From Flavobacterium sp. ACN6 (lineage in GTDB: Bacteria > Bacteroidota > Bacteroidia > Flavobacteriales > Flavobacteriaceae), in NCBI RefSeq assembly GCF_002304005.1, contig NZ_MRCQ01000005.1, forward strand, positions 124,001-188,000: DNA of 64,000 nt, in the 5' to 3' direction. Position 1 is the first letter of the stretch. Every line of letters begins with the position of its first letter. The translations under genes were made by a program, and so were the position numbers. This document shows, piece after piece, positions 1-7,768 of this stretch. Below the pieces are notes generated by a model, which worked only from the letters and a program-made list of their open reading frames with translations, did not search any database and was not told where the DNA came from.

Positions 1-7
1 TAAGCAA

Positions 8-60
8 TATCTCCAATCTTTGTAGAGTTACTAGTGTGATTCTTCGTTCAGAATGACAAG
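8..60. repeat. fragment of a dispersed intergenic repeat (tentative)
   Basis: The stretch containing GTAGAGTTACTAGTGTGATT and then TTCGTTCAGAATGACAAG resembles short non-coding repeats that I recall being scattered between genes in Flavobacteriaceae (reverse reading: GTCATTCTGAACGAAGAATC). It has no ORF. The identification rests on memory of the motif only; no second copy is visible in this window. Confidence 0.25.
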
Positions 61-70
61 ATTGTGGAAA

Positions 71-653
71 AATTAAACATACAAAAAACTTTCAAGGCAA
101 TTTAAAGGTTTTGAGTTATCGTCTGGATTCGAAGGTAATCTTTATCTAATTTTTTCAAAAAATTAAACATAAAAAAACCTTCAAATTGCTTTGAAGGTTT
201 TAGAGGCATCGTCCGGATTCGAACCGATATATTTAATTAATTTTTTCAAAAAATTAAACATAAAAAAAACCTTCAAATTGCTTTGAAGGTTTTGAGGCAT
301 CGTCTGGATTCGAACCGATATATTTTAATTAATTTTTTCTAAAAATTAAACATAAAAAAACCTGTAAGTTTCCTTGAAGTTTTGAGGCATGGTTCGGATT
401 CGTACCGATATATTTTAATTAATTTTTTCTAAAAATTAAACATAAAAAAAACTGTAAGTTTCCTTGAAGTTTTGTGACATCGTTTGGATTCGAACCGATA
501 TATTTAATTAATTTTTTCTAAAAATTAAACATAAAAAAAACTCTAAGTTTCCTTGAAGTTTTGTGACATCGTTTGGATTCGAACCGATATATTTAATTAA
601 TTTTTTCTAAAAATTAAACATAAAAAAACCTTCAAATTGCTTTGAAGGTTTTG
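71..653 (-). repeat. tandem array of decayed tRNA-Cys 3' ends plus terminators, about 90-bp unit
   Basis: A unit of 89-92 bp recurs from the left edge up to the tRNA-Cys gene; the landmark AATTAAACAT starts at 71, 161, 252, 344, 434, 523 and 612. Read on the minus strand, each unit holds the T-arm and acceptor 3' half of tRNA-Cys (GGTTCGAATCCGGACGATGCC or a mutated form), a hairpin like the tRNA terminator, and an A/T spacer. The 5' half of the tRNA is absent from all six remnants. Copies differ by point changes, such as the acceptor GGCATCG becoming GACATCG, and the two copies nearest the tRNA share the same changes, which suggests stepwise duplication. None could fold as a full tRNA. Confidence 0.85.
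622..651 (-). terminator. intrinsic terminator of tRNA-Cys
   Basis: A ten-base stem (AACCTTCAAA / TTTGAAGGTT) with a 4-base loop, followed on the minus strand by a run of T. It starts 3 bases after the tRNA 3' end and is the parent of the hairpins in the downstream repeat array. Confidence 0.8.
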
Positions 654-724
654 AGGCATCGTCCGGATTCGAACCGGAGTAGGAGCTTTTGCAGAGCCCA
701 GCCTAGCCGCTCGGCCACGACGCC
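654..724 (-). tRNA. tRNA-Cys (GCA)
   Basis: The minus strand folds into a full cloverleaf. The 7-bp acceptor is GGCGTCG paired with CGATGCC, with one G-T pair. The anticodon stem is GGGCT/AGCTC around the loop CTGCAAA, giving anticodon GCA (Cys). The T-arm has the loop TTCGAAT with stem TCCGG/CCGGA. The discriminator base is U, as expected for tRNA-Cys. CCA is not encoded. The gene is followed by its terminator and then by the array of copies of its own 3' half. Confidence 0.95.
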
Positions 725-818
725 ATTGCTTGAACGGATGGCAAAAGTAACTAAAATCTTTAAATTTCAAAAGTTTCAAAGTAACTATTTTAAAATTTTA
801 AGTTTTTAATTAGAAAAA

Positions 819-1178
819 TTACTTTCTATTTTCCGTCAATTTTATGGTAACTGATTCAACATCACCGCCAATAGGAGGATTTATTTTAGAAACCCAAACT
901 GTAGTTTTTTCTACCATTTTAATCTCTGCAAGCACTCGAATATTGATTCTTTTGGCTACATGCTCTAATAAATGCGAACGAATTGCCATTTCTTCGGTAA
1001 CAATTTTGTTCAAATGAACGTAATCAACAGTGTCTAAAAGATGATCTGTTTCTGCAGATTTCTGTAAATTGGTTTTAATTTTTAGATCGACAGTGTAATC
1101 AGATCCTATTTTTCCTTCTTCAATTAAACATCCATGGTACGAAAAAGTGCGAATGTTTTTAAGTTTTATAACTCCCAT
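819..1178 (-). CDS. folB: dihydroneopterin aldolase
   Basis: 119 aa, the usual FolB length. It converts 7,8-dihydroneopterin to 6-hydroxymethyl-7,8-dihydropterin plus glycolaldehyde in cytosolic folate synthesis. Visible family signatures are the N-terminal YHGCLIEEGKIGSDYTVDL segment (active-site region with the conserved Glu), HLLEHVAKRI in the middle, and KINPPIGGDVESV near the C-terminus, matching the family's K-P-x-P motif region. Its start lies 5 bases after the stop of the upstream RelE/ParE-like toxin gene on the same strand, so the three minus-strand genes may be one transcript. This is an odd partnership, suggesting that the toxin-antitoxin pair was inserted ahead of folB. Confidence 0.93.
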   Translation of the reverse strand: MGVIKLKNIRTFSYHGCLIEEGKIGSDYTVDLKIKTNLQKSAETDHLLDTVDYVHLNKIVTEEMAIRSHLLEHVAKRINIRVLAEIKMVEKTTVWVSKINPPIGGDVESVTIKLTENRK

Positions 1179-1183
1179 TTTTA

Positions 1184-1489
1184 TTATTTTATTCTTGTAG
1201 TATTTGGATCTTGGTAATTTGATGTTACAGCTAGTATGAAAACAGTTTTCTTGTTTTCATCAACTTTAAAATGAATAGTGTAAGGAAATTTCTTTAAGGG
1301 TAAGGTTCTAACAGTATTATACTTTTCTTCAAAAAAAGGAATATTTTCTAATGTTTTACGGTAACTTTTAAATTCTAAATAGAATAATTTTCCTACTCCT
1401 TTACTTTTAGATTCATAATAATCGGCAGCTTCATCAACTTCAAGTTTAGCTCGTGAAAGAATTTGAAGTTTAAAATTGTCTACAGCCAT
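1184..1489 (-). CDS. RelE/ParE-superfamily toxin
   Basis: 101 aa. The layout is that of the RelE/ParE toxins: an N-terminal helix with AKLEVDEAADYYESKSKGVG, then a strand-rich C-terminal half (RTLPLKKFPYTIHFKVDENKKTVFILAVTSN) with basic residues. In known family members such proteins cut mRNA in the ribosome or inhibit gyrase; which applies here cannot be told. The ATG overlaps the last ten bases of the 71-aa gene upstream, the usual antitoxin-first arrangement with translational coupling. folB follows after 5 bases. Confidence 0.75.
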   Translation of the reverse strand: MAVDNFKLQILSRAKLEVDEAADYYESKSKGVGKLFYLEFKSYRKTLENIPFFEEKYNTVRTLPLKKFPYTIHFKVDENKKTVFILAVTSNYQDPNTTRIK

Positions 1490-1695
1490 TTCTTATCCAT
1501 TTCCTTTTCAAAATCATCCCAACAAATATAATCTTCTGGCTTAGCGTTTTTAATACGTTCTAAAACCATTTCCTGTTGCCATTGCGGAACTTCATTCTCT
1601 ATGTTTTCATTGATAGAAACATCTGGAACATGTTTAAAAAAACTAATAAAAGTTTCGTAAAAATCGTCTGGAATTGTAACGGTTAATTGTCTCAT
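1480..1695 (-). CDS. putative antitoxin of the RelE/ParE-type pair
   Basis: 71 aa, small and acidic. It begins with a short strand (QLTVTIPDDFYETFISFFKH) followed by a helical acidic tail (PEDYICWDDFEKEMDKKWL). I do not recognise a named antitoxin family with certainty; the assignment rests on its size and on overlapping the toxin start. The strand-plus-helix start resembles ribbon-helix-helix-like antitoxins but no such fold is proven. The upstream intergenic region (1696-1829) is shared with the divergent glnS and contains TTTCACGTTTAA twice. Confidence 0.6.
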   Translation of the reverse strand: MRQLTVTIPDDFYETFISFFKHVPDVSINENIENEVPQWQQEMVLERIKNAKPEDYICWDDFEKEMDKKWL

Positions 1696-1802
1696 AACTT
1701 TTAAAATTTATACAAAAATACTAATAATTTAGTTTCACGTTTAAAGTTTCACGTTTAACGCCAGTTAAGTAACTTTAAACCTGAAACCTGAAACCTTTTT
1801 TT

Positions 1803-1810
1803 TATCTTTG
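1803..1810 (+). promoter_or_regulatory. -7 promoter element of glnS
   Basis: TATCTTTG matches the Bacteroidetes -7 consensus TAnnTTTG and sits 19 bases before the glnS ATG. No clear TTG is seen at the -33 position. Confidence 0.5.
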
Positions 1811-1829
1811 CTAAAATTACTATAAAATA

Positions 1830-3947
1830 ATGGCATCAGAAGAGAAATCACTCAATTTTATTGAACAAATCATAGAGGAAGATTTGAAATCAGGTCTTTC
1901 GCAAACTAAACTTCATTTTCGTTTTCCACCAGAGCCAAACGGTTATTTACACATTGGACACGCAAGTTCTATTGCTTTAAATTTTGGTTTAGGAATTGAT
2001 TATCAGTCACCTGTAAATTTACGTTTTGACGATACCAATCCAGAAAAAGAAGAGCAGGAATTTGTTGATGCGATTAAAAAAGATGTAGAATGGTTGGGTT
2101 ACAAATGGGCCGAAGAGCGTTATGCATCAGATTATTTTCAACAATTGTATGATTGGGCAGTTTTATTAATTAAAAAAGATAAAGCGTATGTTGACAGTCA
2201 ATCTTCTGAAGATATGGCGATTCAAAAAGGGACTCCATCAACTGTAGGGACTGATAGTCCATTCAGAAACCGTTCTGTAGAAGAAAATTTAGATTTATTC
2301 GAAAGAATGAGAAACGGTGAATTTGAGGCTGGAACTCATATTCTTCGCGCAAAAATTGACATGAAATCAACCAATATGCTGATGCGTGATCCTATCATGT
2401 ATAGAATTTTGCACAGGCATCATCATAGAACTGGAGATGATTGGAAAATTTATCCAATGTATGATTGGGCACACGGACAAAGTGATTATTTAGAAGAAAT
2501 CTCACACTCATTTTGTACGCTAGAATTTTTGCCTCATAGAGAATTATACGATTGGTTTTTAGATCAGATTTTAGACGAAAATAGATTACGTCCAAAGCAG
2601 AGAGAATTTGCAAGACGTAACCTTTCACATACCGTTGTTAGTAAAAGAAAATTACAGCAACTAGTTAAAGAAAAGCACGTTAACGGTTGGGATGATCCAA
2701 GAATGTCAACTATTTCTGGATTAAGAAGACGTGGTTATACAGCTGCTTCATTGCGTAATTTTGCCAATACAATTGGTATTGCAAAACGAGATAATTTGAT
2801 CAATGTATCGGTTTTAGAATTTTGTATTCGTGAAGATTTGAACAAAATTGCACCTCGTGTAATGGCCGTTTTAGATCCGGTAAAATTGGTAATTACAAAT
2901 TATCCTGAAGGAAAAGAGGAGTGGTTAGAAGCGGAGAATAACCAGGAAGATGAAAATGCTGGTTTCAGAAAAGTGCCTTTTGCTCGTGAATTATACATCG
3001 AAAGAGAAGACTTTTTAGAAGAAGCTCCGGCTAAATTTTTCCGTTTAACTTTAGGAAAAGAAGTACGTCTTAAAAATGCCTATATCATTAAAGGTGAAAG
3101 TGTTATAAAAGATTCTGAAGGTAATATTACAGAAATTCATGTCACTTATGATACTGATTCTTTAAGCGGAAGCGGAACAGAAGCAAGCCAAAGAAAAGTA
3201 TCTGGAACCTTACATTGGGTTTCTATTTCACATGCAGTTGAAGCAGAAGTTCGTTTGTACGACCGTTTATTTACAGATGAAGCTCCAGACAGTTATAAAG
3301 ACAAAAATTTCTTAGATTTTGTTAATCCAAATTCACTAGAAATTGTAACTGGATTTGTGGAACCAAGTTTATCAACAGCTCAAAATGAAGATAAATTTCA
3401 GTTTCAACGTTTGGGTTATTTTACTGTTGATAAAGACTCAAGTGCTTCAAAATTAGTATTTAACAAAACTGTTGGATTAAAAGATGCTTGGGAAGAAAAG
3501 GGTAAAAAAGAAGAAAACAGCATTAATAATTCTTTAAAAGAAATCAATAAATATTTTAAAGTTGATAGTAAACCAGAACGTATTGCAATTGAAAGTGCAA
3601 TAGGGGAGAACATTAAAAATGTTACTAGTTTTTCACTTTTACAGAATTCATTAAAGAAGAATATCAGCAATAATAAAGCTTCATTGTTATTTGCTCAATT
3701 TATTTTGAAATATTCAACTTGGAAATCAACTGATTTTGAAGAAGAAGATGTTAAAAAATTATATTCAATGTCCTTGAAAAGTGAATCAACTTATGTTAGA
3801 TCAAAAGCACTTTTAAATTTGAGAGATATTGAAGAAGTAAGTTTCAAAAATCAATATGATGATGAAATTTTGAAATTATATTCAAATCCTCCAAAAAATG
3901 CATCGGAGAGAGAAAATGAAATTCTTGCCGAAATGGTAAAGAAGTAA
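1830..3947 (+). CDS. glnS: glutaminyl-tRNA synthetase with extra C-terminal segment
   Basis: 705 aa. Charges tRNA-Gln with glutamine in the cytosol. It is a class Ic enzyme, with the HIGH motif at residues 41-44 (PNGYLHIGHASS) and a KMSKS-type motif VVSKRKL near residue 270. The catalytic core and the two anticodon-binding beta-barrels end near residue 555, the length of E. coli GlnRS. After that come about 150 further residues, lysine- and asparagine-rich and predicted helical, that I cannot assign. They occupy the place of the YqeY-like tail in Deinococcus GlnRS, but I see no clear similarity. The start is supported by the -7 element 19 bases upstream. The gene ends at a strong terminator. 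Confidence 0.95.
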   Translation: MASEEKSLNFIEQIIEEDLKSGLSQTKLHFRFPPEPNGYLHIGHASSIALNFGLGIDYQSPVNLRFDDTNPEKEEQEFVDAIKKDVEWLGYKWAEERYASDYFQQLYDWAVLLIKKDKAYVDSQSSEDMAIQKGTPSTVGTDSPFRNRSVEENLDLFERMRNGEFEAGTHILRAKIDMKSTNMLMRDPIMYRILHRHHHRTGDDWKIYPMYDWAHGQSDYLEEISHSFCTLEFLPHRELYDWFLDQILDENRLRPKQREFARRNLSHTVVSKRKLQQLVKEKHVNGWDDPRMSTISGLRRRGYTAASLRNFANTIGIAKRDNLINVSVLEFCIREDLNKIAPRVMAVLDPVKLVITNYPEGKEEWLEAENNQEDENAGFRKVPFARELYIEREDFLEEAPAKFFRLTLGKEVRLKNAYIIKGESVIKDSEGNITEIHVTYDTDSLSGSGTEASQRKVSGTLHWVSISHAVEAEVRLYDRLFTDEAPDSYKDKNFLDFVNPNSLEIVTGFVEPSLSTAQNEDKFQFQRLGYFTVDKDSSASKLVFNKTVGLKDAWEEKGKKEENSINNSLKEINKYFKVDSKPERIAIESAIGENIKNVTSFSLLQNSLKKNISNNKASLLFAQFILKYSTWKSTDFEEEDVKKLYSMSLKSESTYVRSKALLNLRDIEEVSFKNQYDDEILKLYSNPPKNASERENEILAEMVKK

Positions 3948-3965
3948 AATAATTAAAATCTATTG

Positions 3966-3992
3966 AAAAGCGCTTTTTAAAAGCGCTTTTTT
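3966..3992 (+). terminator. terminator of glnS
   Basis: AAAAGCGC and GCGCTTTT form the arms of a hairpin followed by T residues, 18 bases after the glnS stop. Confidence 0.85.
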
Positions 3993-5022
3993 ATTATATA
4001 TAAAATTTATTAAAAAATAATTTTCTATAGATTTTATAAATTAAAATCAGCTTTCATAAATTAAATTTAAAGCATTTTTTTAATTCTTCCACCTCGTTAA
4101 TCTTATTTGTAAAATTCGTTTAGTAGAAGTCTTTATTTCAGTTTTTTTCCTTTTTTACTCCATTTTTAAGATTTTGATTTAATTTTTTCTCCGACGAAAT
4201 TTTTTAAATAAAATTTAAGCAATAAATTCGATTAGAAATATTAAATATAATTTTAATCTATTATAATTATATTATTTATAGTTTATATGAATTATTTATA
4301 AAATTGATTGTTTGTAATTATACATAAATTTTAACAATTAAAACTAACAGTCATAATTATTTTAAAATTCTTTCCATTTCAATAATTCTGATTTTAAAAA
4401 AAAATAGAATCGGAACTTACTTCAATTTCTCTCCTTTAAATTACCAATTTCTGTGTATAAATTAATTTGATTAAAAAATCTATAATTATAAATTGTTATA
4501 ATAATTAATATAATTTATAATTTATTAAATTTTAATAGTTTTTATATATTAAAAATAACGATAATAAATGAATTTTAAAGCTGTTTTTTAATGAAGTCGA
4601 TAATGTAACTCATTTTTTAAATTATTGTTTATATATGATCTTTATTTTAGTTTTAGCTGTTATTTTTATCAGTTTAACGGGTTGTTAACATACAATTGTT
4701 TATAAAGTTGCTATTTTTAACTTAATAAGTAGAAGTCAGAAATGATTTTTATAAAATTAAAATTTGCCGTTAAAGAAACTAAAATGAAATCTGATGTTTT
4801 TAAAAACTCGTAATTTTTATTGCATCAGCTTTTCAAAATTGATTTCTTGTAAAGACAATTTTATGTTCTCATTTTTATTGTGATGTAATCTTGATAATAT
4901 TTCGCGTAAAAGGTATTTTTCAAATTGTATCATAATGTACAAAATTCCATAATGTTGAATTTGTGTGAAGCTTTAGTTTTCAAATTTCAAATCTGATCAT
5001 TTTTAATTTAAATCTAATTATC
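3993..5022. other. about 1 kb of extremely AT-rich DNA without a gene
   Basis: No ORF of notable length on either strand, no tRNA-like fold and no strong GC-containing hairpin. Only weak promoter-like matches are seen near the right end: TTG at 4925 and TAATGTTG at 4950, 22 bases apart, which may serve the exported protein starting at 5023. The base composition is clearly more AT-rich than any neighbouring gap. Confidence 0.7.
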
Positions 5023-5502
5023 ATGAAAATTTTATATTTTACGCTAGCCGTGTTATTTGCAAATGTTGCAATTTCACAAACACATCAAATTACAAAACAC
5101 AATGGTGAACAACTTGATGTTAATTTCATAAAAAACGAAAATGGTTTAGTTTATTATTCTTTGAACGGAAGTTCTGAAGAAGTAAAAATTAGCAAACACG
5201 CTGTTTCATCAATTACTAATAAGCAAACCAAACAAACTCAGAAAGTTTCTGATAAAATAATAGTAGATTCAAAAGATGATTACAAAATGGTAACTGTTCT
5301 GCCTCAAGAAAAGACAATAGGACTGAAGCAGGCAGCTAGTTTTACAGGTGTCTCGACAAGGACGAAAGGTGAACCGCCTATTGCTAATCAGAATCAAACT
5401 GCTATGAGAATCAAAACTAAGTCAGCTTCCAACGGTTATCCTTTTGTGAGTATCATTGAAAAAGGTGATGGAAAGTATGAAGCGGTTTCTTATGTGTATT
5501 AA
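5023..5502 (+). CDS. exported protein of unknown function
   Basis: 159 aa with a clear N-terminal signal peptide (MKILYFTLAVLFANVAISQ, cleavage likely near residue 19). The mature part begins with a short domain, THQITKHNGEQLDVNFIKNENGLVYYSLN, which resembles the small 'set by strands' motifs of Bacteroidetes exported proteins. It continues into a polar region rich in Lys, Thr and Gln. There is no lipobox Cys and no type IX C-terminal signal. It stands alone after a 1-kb gap and before the ytxH-like gene. I do not recognise the family. Confidence 0.7.
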   Translation: MKILYFTLAVLFANVAISQTHQITKHNGEQLDVNFIKNENGLVYYSLNGSSEEVKISKHAVSSITNKQTKQTQKVSDKIIVDSKDDYKMVTVLPQEKTIGLKQAASFTGVSTRTKGEPPIANQNQTAMRIKTKSASNGYPFVSIIEKGDGKYEAVSYVY

Positions 5503-5580
5503 GTTTTTGTAAATAACTTTTAGTCACCAATTTATAATTCAAAAAGAAGTATCTTTATTAATCACTTAAATAAGAATATT

Positions 5581-5907
5581 ATGTCAAATAATTCAAATAC
5601 AATTGCAGCAATTTTAGCTGGTGCTGCAGTAGGAGCGGCAATCGGAATTTTATTTGCTCCAGACAAAGGATCAAAAACCCGAACTAAAATTAAAGAAGGA
5701 ATTGATGATGCAAAACATAATTTGCAGGATTCTTTTGAAGCAAGTTCTGAAGTGCTTCGTGAAAAATTCACAAGCGCAACACATAATCTTGATGGAACGT
5801 TGAATGATTTACTTTCAAATGTAAGTCATAAAACAGAAGAAGTGATTACTTTTTTAGAATCTAAGTTGGCTGATTTAAAGGCACAAAACGCTAAACTTCA
5901 GAAATAA
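5581..5907 (+). CDS. YtxH domain-containing protein
   Basis: 108 aa. It begins with a Gly/Ala-rich hydrophobic segment (residues 7-27: IAAILAGAAVGAAIGILFAP) followed by DKGSKTRTKIKEG, the signature of the YtxH (gas-vesicle-like) family. The rest is a long amphipathic, coiled-coil-prone helix (residues 35-108). YtxH proteins are small membrane-associated proteins often linked to stress, with no defined biochemical role. It is first in a set of three short plus-strand genes, separated from the next by a hairpin. A TATCTTTA sequence about 24 bases before the start is a near-match to the -7 element. Confidence 0.85.
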   Translation: MSNNSNTIAAILAGAAVGAAIGILFAPDKGSKTRTKIKEGIDDAKHNLQDSFEASSEVLREKFTSATHNLDGTLNDLLSNVSHKTEEVITFLESKLADLKAQNAKLQK

Positions 5908-5927
5908 AATCTATTAATTTGTATAAG

Positions 5928-5978
5928 AAGCACATAACTTGCTTATTTTTATAAGACAGTTTTGTGCTTTTTTTATTT
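5928..5978 (+). terminator. terminator between the YtxH and holin-like genes
   Basis: AAGCACA (5928-5934) pairs with TGTGCTT (5963-5969), followed by a T-rich run. It limits read-through from the YtxH gene and covers the in-frame ATG at 5962, which argues that the next gene starts at 5992. Confidence 0.65.
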
Positions 5979-5991
5979 TAAAAAATCAATT

Positions 5992-6342
5992 ATGGCTTTT
6001 GAAGAATTAAAAGAGAATACTGAAAAAATCCAAGATCAAACTAAAGTTTACATAGACAGTCATTTGGCTTACTATAAACTTTGGGGTTTTAAAGTAGCAA
6101 TGAAATCGACAACGTTGATTTTTAAATTTACGTTGATATTATTATGCTTTACGATGGTTTTAATTTTCGGATCTTTTGCAGCAGCTTATGCTTTTGGAGA
6201 ATTGTTCGAAAGTAATGCACTTGGATTCTTAGCAGTAGGAGGGATCTATCTTTTCTTTACAATTTTACTTTTCTTTATAAAGGATAAAATGGTTGAAGGA
6301 CCAATTTTAGAGAAATTTTCAGAAATATTTTTTAACGATTAA
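5992..6342 (+). CDS. holin-superfamily-III-like inner-membrane protein
   Basis: 116 aa from the ATG at 5992. An upstream in-frame ATG at 5962 lies inside the terminator hairpin and is unlikely. The protein has a charged N-terminal part (EELKENTEKIQDQTKVYIDSHLAYYKLWGFK), then two hydrophobic segments (about residues 40-70 and 78-98), and a short cytosolic tail. This is the pattern of the phage-holin-3/Holin-X family, to which bacterial YqjE-like proteins belong; a lytic role is not implied. It is followed after 5 bases by an 84-aa gene. The YtxH, holin-like and small-protein order resembles enterobacterial yqjD-yqjE-yqjK. Confidence 0.7.
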   Translation: MAFEELKENTEKIQDQTKVYIDSHLAYYKLWGFKVAMKSTTLIFKFTLILLCFTMVLIFGSFAAAYAFGELFESNALGFLAVGGIYLFFTILLFFIKDKMVEGPILEKFSEIFFND

Positions 6343-6347
6343 GACTT

Positions 6348-6602
6348 ATGGAAAAGAAAAAATACTCATCATATGCTGAAATCGACAGAGATTTGGAAAT
6401 CTTAAAACTACAAAAAGATATTAATTATCAGAGATTAGTTTTAAGTTTTCAGAGAACAAAAGAAAGCATAACACCACAAAATATAGTGAGCGGATTTGTT
6501 TCATCGTACACAGATTACTTTAAAAATTCTTATCCACAAATTTTACAATCTATTATACCTTTTGTTATCAATTGGTTTACAAATAAAAAAAGAGGCAATT
6601 AA
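6348..6602 (+). CDS. small conserved protein downstream of the holin-like gene
   Basis: 84 aa. Starts 5 bases after the preceding stop, so probably co-translated. The N-terminal half is charged and helical (KKYSSYAEIDRDLEILKLQKDINYQ) and the C-terminal half is more hydrophobic (PQILQSIIPFVINWFTNKKRG), possibly a membrane-lying helix. I do not recognise a named family. By position it would be the YqjK counterpart in a YqjDEK-like set, but the sequence alone does not prove this. Its stop codon lies within the terminator hairpin. Confidence 0.7.
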   Translation: MEKKKYSSYAEIDRDLEILKLQKDINYQRLVLSFQRTKESITPQNIVSGFVSSYTDYFKNSYPQILQSIIPFVINWFTNKKRGN

Positions 6603-6613
6603 GCCTCTTTTTA
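6586..6613. terminator. bidirectional terminator, overlapping a stop codon
   Basis: AAAAAGAGGC and GCCTCTTTTT flank a 5-base loop. It serves the plus-strand trio and also the minus-strand SPFH gene that ends at 6620. The TAA stop of the 84-aa gene is in the loop. Confidence 0.8.
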
Positions 6614-6619
6614 GTTTTA

Positions 6620-7603
6620 TTATTGTTGAACATCTGGTTGAATGTCATCTTCATATCCAGATTGAGGTTGAATTGGTTTTGGTTTTTCAACCTTTTTATT
6701 ATTTTTCTTCATCATTTCTCCAACTTGGTTTGAAGCAGAGAATGAAGCAACCATATTGTTAAGCATATCACTTCCGGCTTGTGGAGAGTTTGGAAGCAAA
6801 ATTAAGTTAGAATTTGTATCTGCTCCAATTGCTTGTAAAGTATCATAATGTTGTGTAACTACAATTAAAGCAGAAGCTTCCTGCGAATTAATTCCAACAT
6901 TGTTTAAAACTTCAACACTTTCTACAAGACCTCTTGCAATTTCACGACGTTGATCTGCAATACCTTGTCCTTGTAAACGCTTACTTTCTGCCTCAGCTTT
7001 TGCTTTTGCAACGATTCTAATTCTTGAACTTTCAGCTTCAAATTCTGCAGCAGTTTTTTCTCTGTCGGCAGCATTAATTCTGTTCATGGCATTTTTTACC
7101 TGAATGTCTGGATCAATATCGGTAACCAAAGTATTGATGATATCGTATCCGTATGTTGACATTGCTTCGTTTAATTCACGTTTTACGGCAACTGCAATAT
7201 CATCTTTTCTTTCAAAAACATCATCCAATTTTAATTTAGGAACTTCGGCACGAACTACGTCAAATACATAAGAAGTAATTTGATCATGCGGATATTCTAG
7301 TTTATAAAATGCTTCGTATACTTTTTCCTGGATCACTTTAAATTGAACTGAAACTTTCATTTTGATAAAAACGTTGTCTCTAGTTTTGGTCTCGATGATA
7401 ACATCTAATTGTTGAATTTTAAGATTTACACGTCCGGCCAATCTATCAACCAACGGAATTTTAAGTTGTAATCCTGAATTTCTTACGCTATGGAATTTTC
7501 CAAATCGCTCGATAATTACAGAACTCTGCTGTTTTACAGTAAAGAAAGACGACATGAAAATGAAGAATGCCAATACTAAAAAGATAATAAATGCTGTACT
7601 CAT
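6620..7603 (-). CDS. SPFH/band-7 membrane protein (stomatin/paraslipin type)
   Basis: 327 aa. A single N-terminal transmembrane segment (about residues 4-20) is followed by the SPFH domain: VKQQSSVIIERFGKFHSV, then LKIQQLDVIIETKTRDNVFIKMKVSVQFKV, then INAADREKTAAEFEAESSRIRIVAKAKAEAESKRLQGQGIADQRREIARG. The last part is the classic coiled coil that assembles these proteins into membrane microdomain scaffolds. The C-terminal 50 residues are Gln/Pro/Asp-rich and probably disordered. It resembles E. coli QmcA. It stands alone and converges on the YtxH trio with a shared terminator. Confidence 0.9.
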   Translation of the reverse strand: MSTAFIIFLVLAFFIFMSSFFTVKQQSSVIIERFGKFHSVRNSGLQLKIPLVDRLAGRVNLKIQQLDVIIETKTRDNVFIKMKVSVQFKVIQEKVYEAFYKLEYPHDQITSYVFDVVRAEVPKLKLDDVFERKDDIAVAVKRELNEAMSTYGYDIINTLVTDIDPDIQVKNAMNRINAADREKTAAEFEAESSRIRIVAKAKAEAESKRLQGQGIADQRREIARGLVESVEVLNNVGINSQEASALIVVTQHYDTLQAIGADTNSNLILLPNSPQAGSDMLNNMVASFSASNQVGEMMKKNNKKVEKPKPIQPQSGYEDDIQPDVQQ

Positions 7604-7673
7604 GGTGATATAGTTTATGTTTATGAATTCGGTAAATTACGAAAATTCTTCTAAAATAAAATTTTTAAGCATT

Positions 7674-7713
7674 AAAAAAACGCTAAGAACATTTATTAGA
7701 TGTTTCTTAGCGT
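7674..7713 (-). terminator. terminator of gltX
   Basis: A stem of CGCTAAGAACAT with ATGTTTCTTAGCG (one bulge), followed on the minus strand by seven T. It lies between the gltX stop and the SPFH gene on the same strand. Confidence 0.85.
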
Positions 7714-7768
7714 TTAGTTTAAATTTGAAATTATTTCTAAATTCTCTTAATATCTCAATAATCAAATA

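Noticed and set aside
71..653. CRISPR-like array
   Set aside because: The unit is about 90 bp, the whole unit repeats including its spacer part, and the repeat is a recognisable tRNA 3' end.
597..779. A 60-aa minus-strand ORF over the tRNA-Cys gene
   Set aside because: It translates the tRNA and its flanks; the tRNA fold explains the DNA.
1731..1758. Two TTTCACGTTTAA sequences as parS sites
   Set aside because: They contain only the left half of parS and lack the CACGTG core; they look like parts of a dispersed intergenic repeat.
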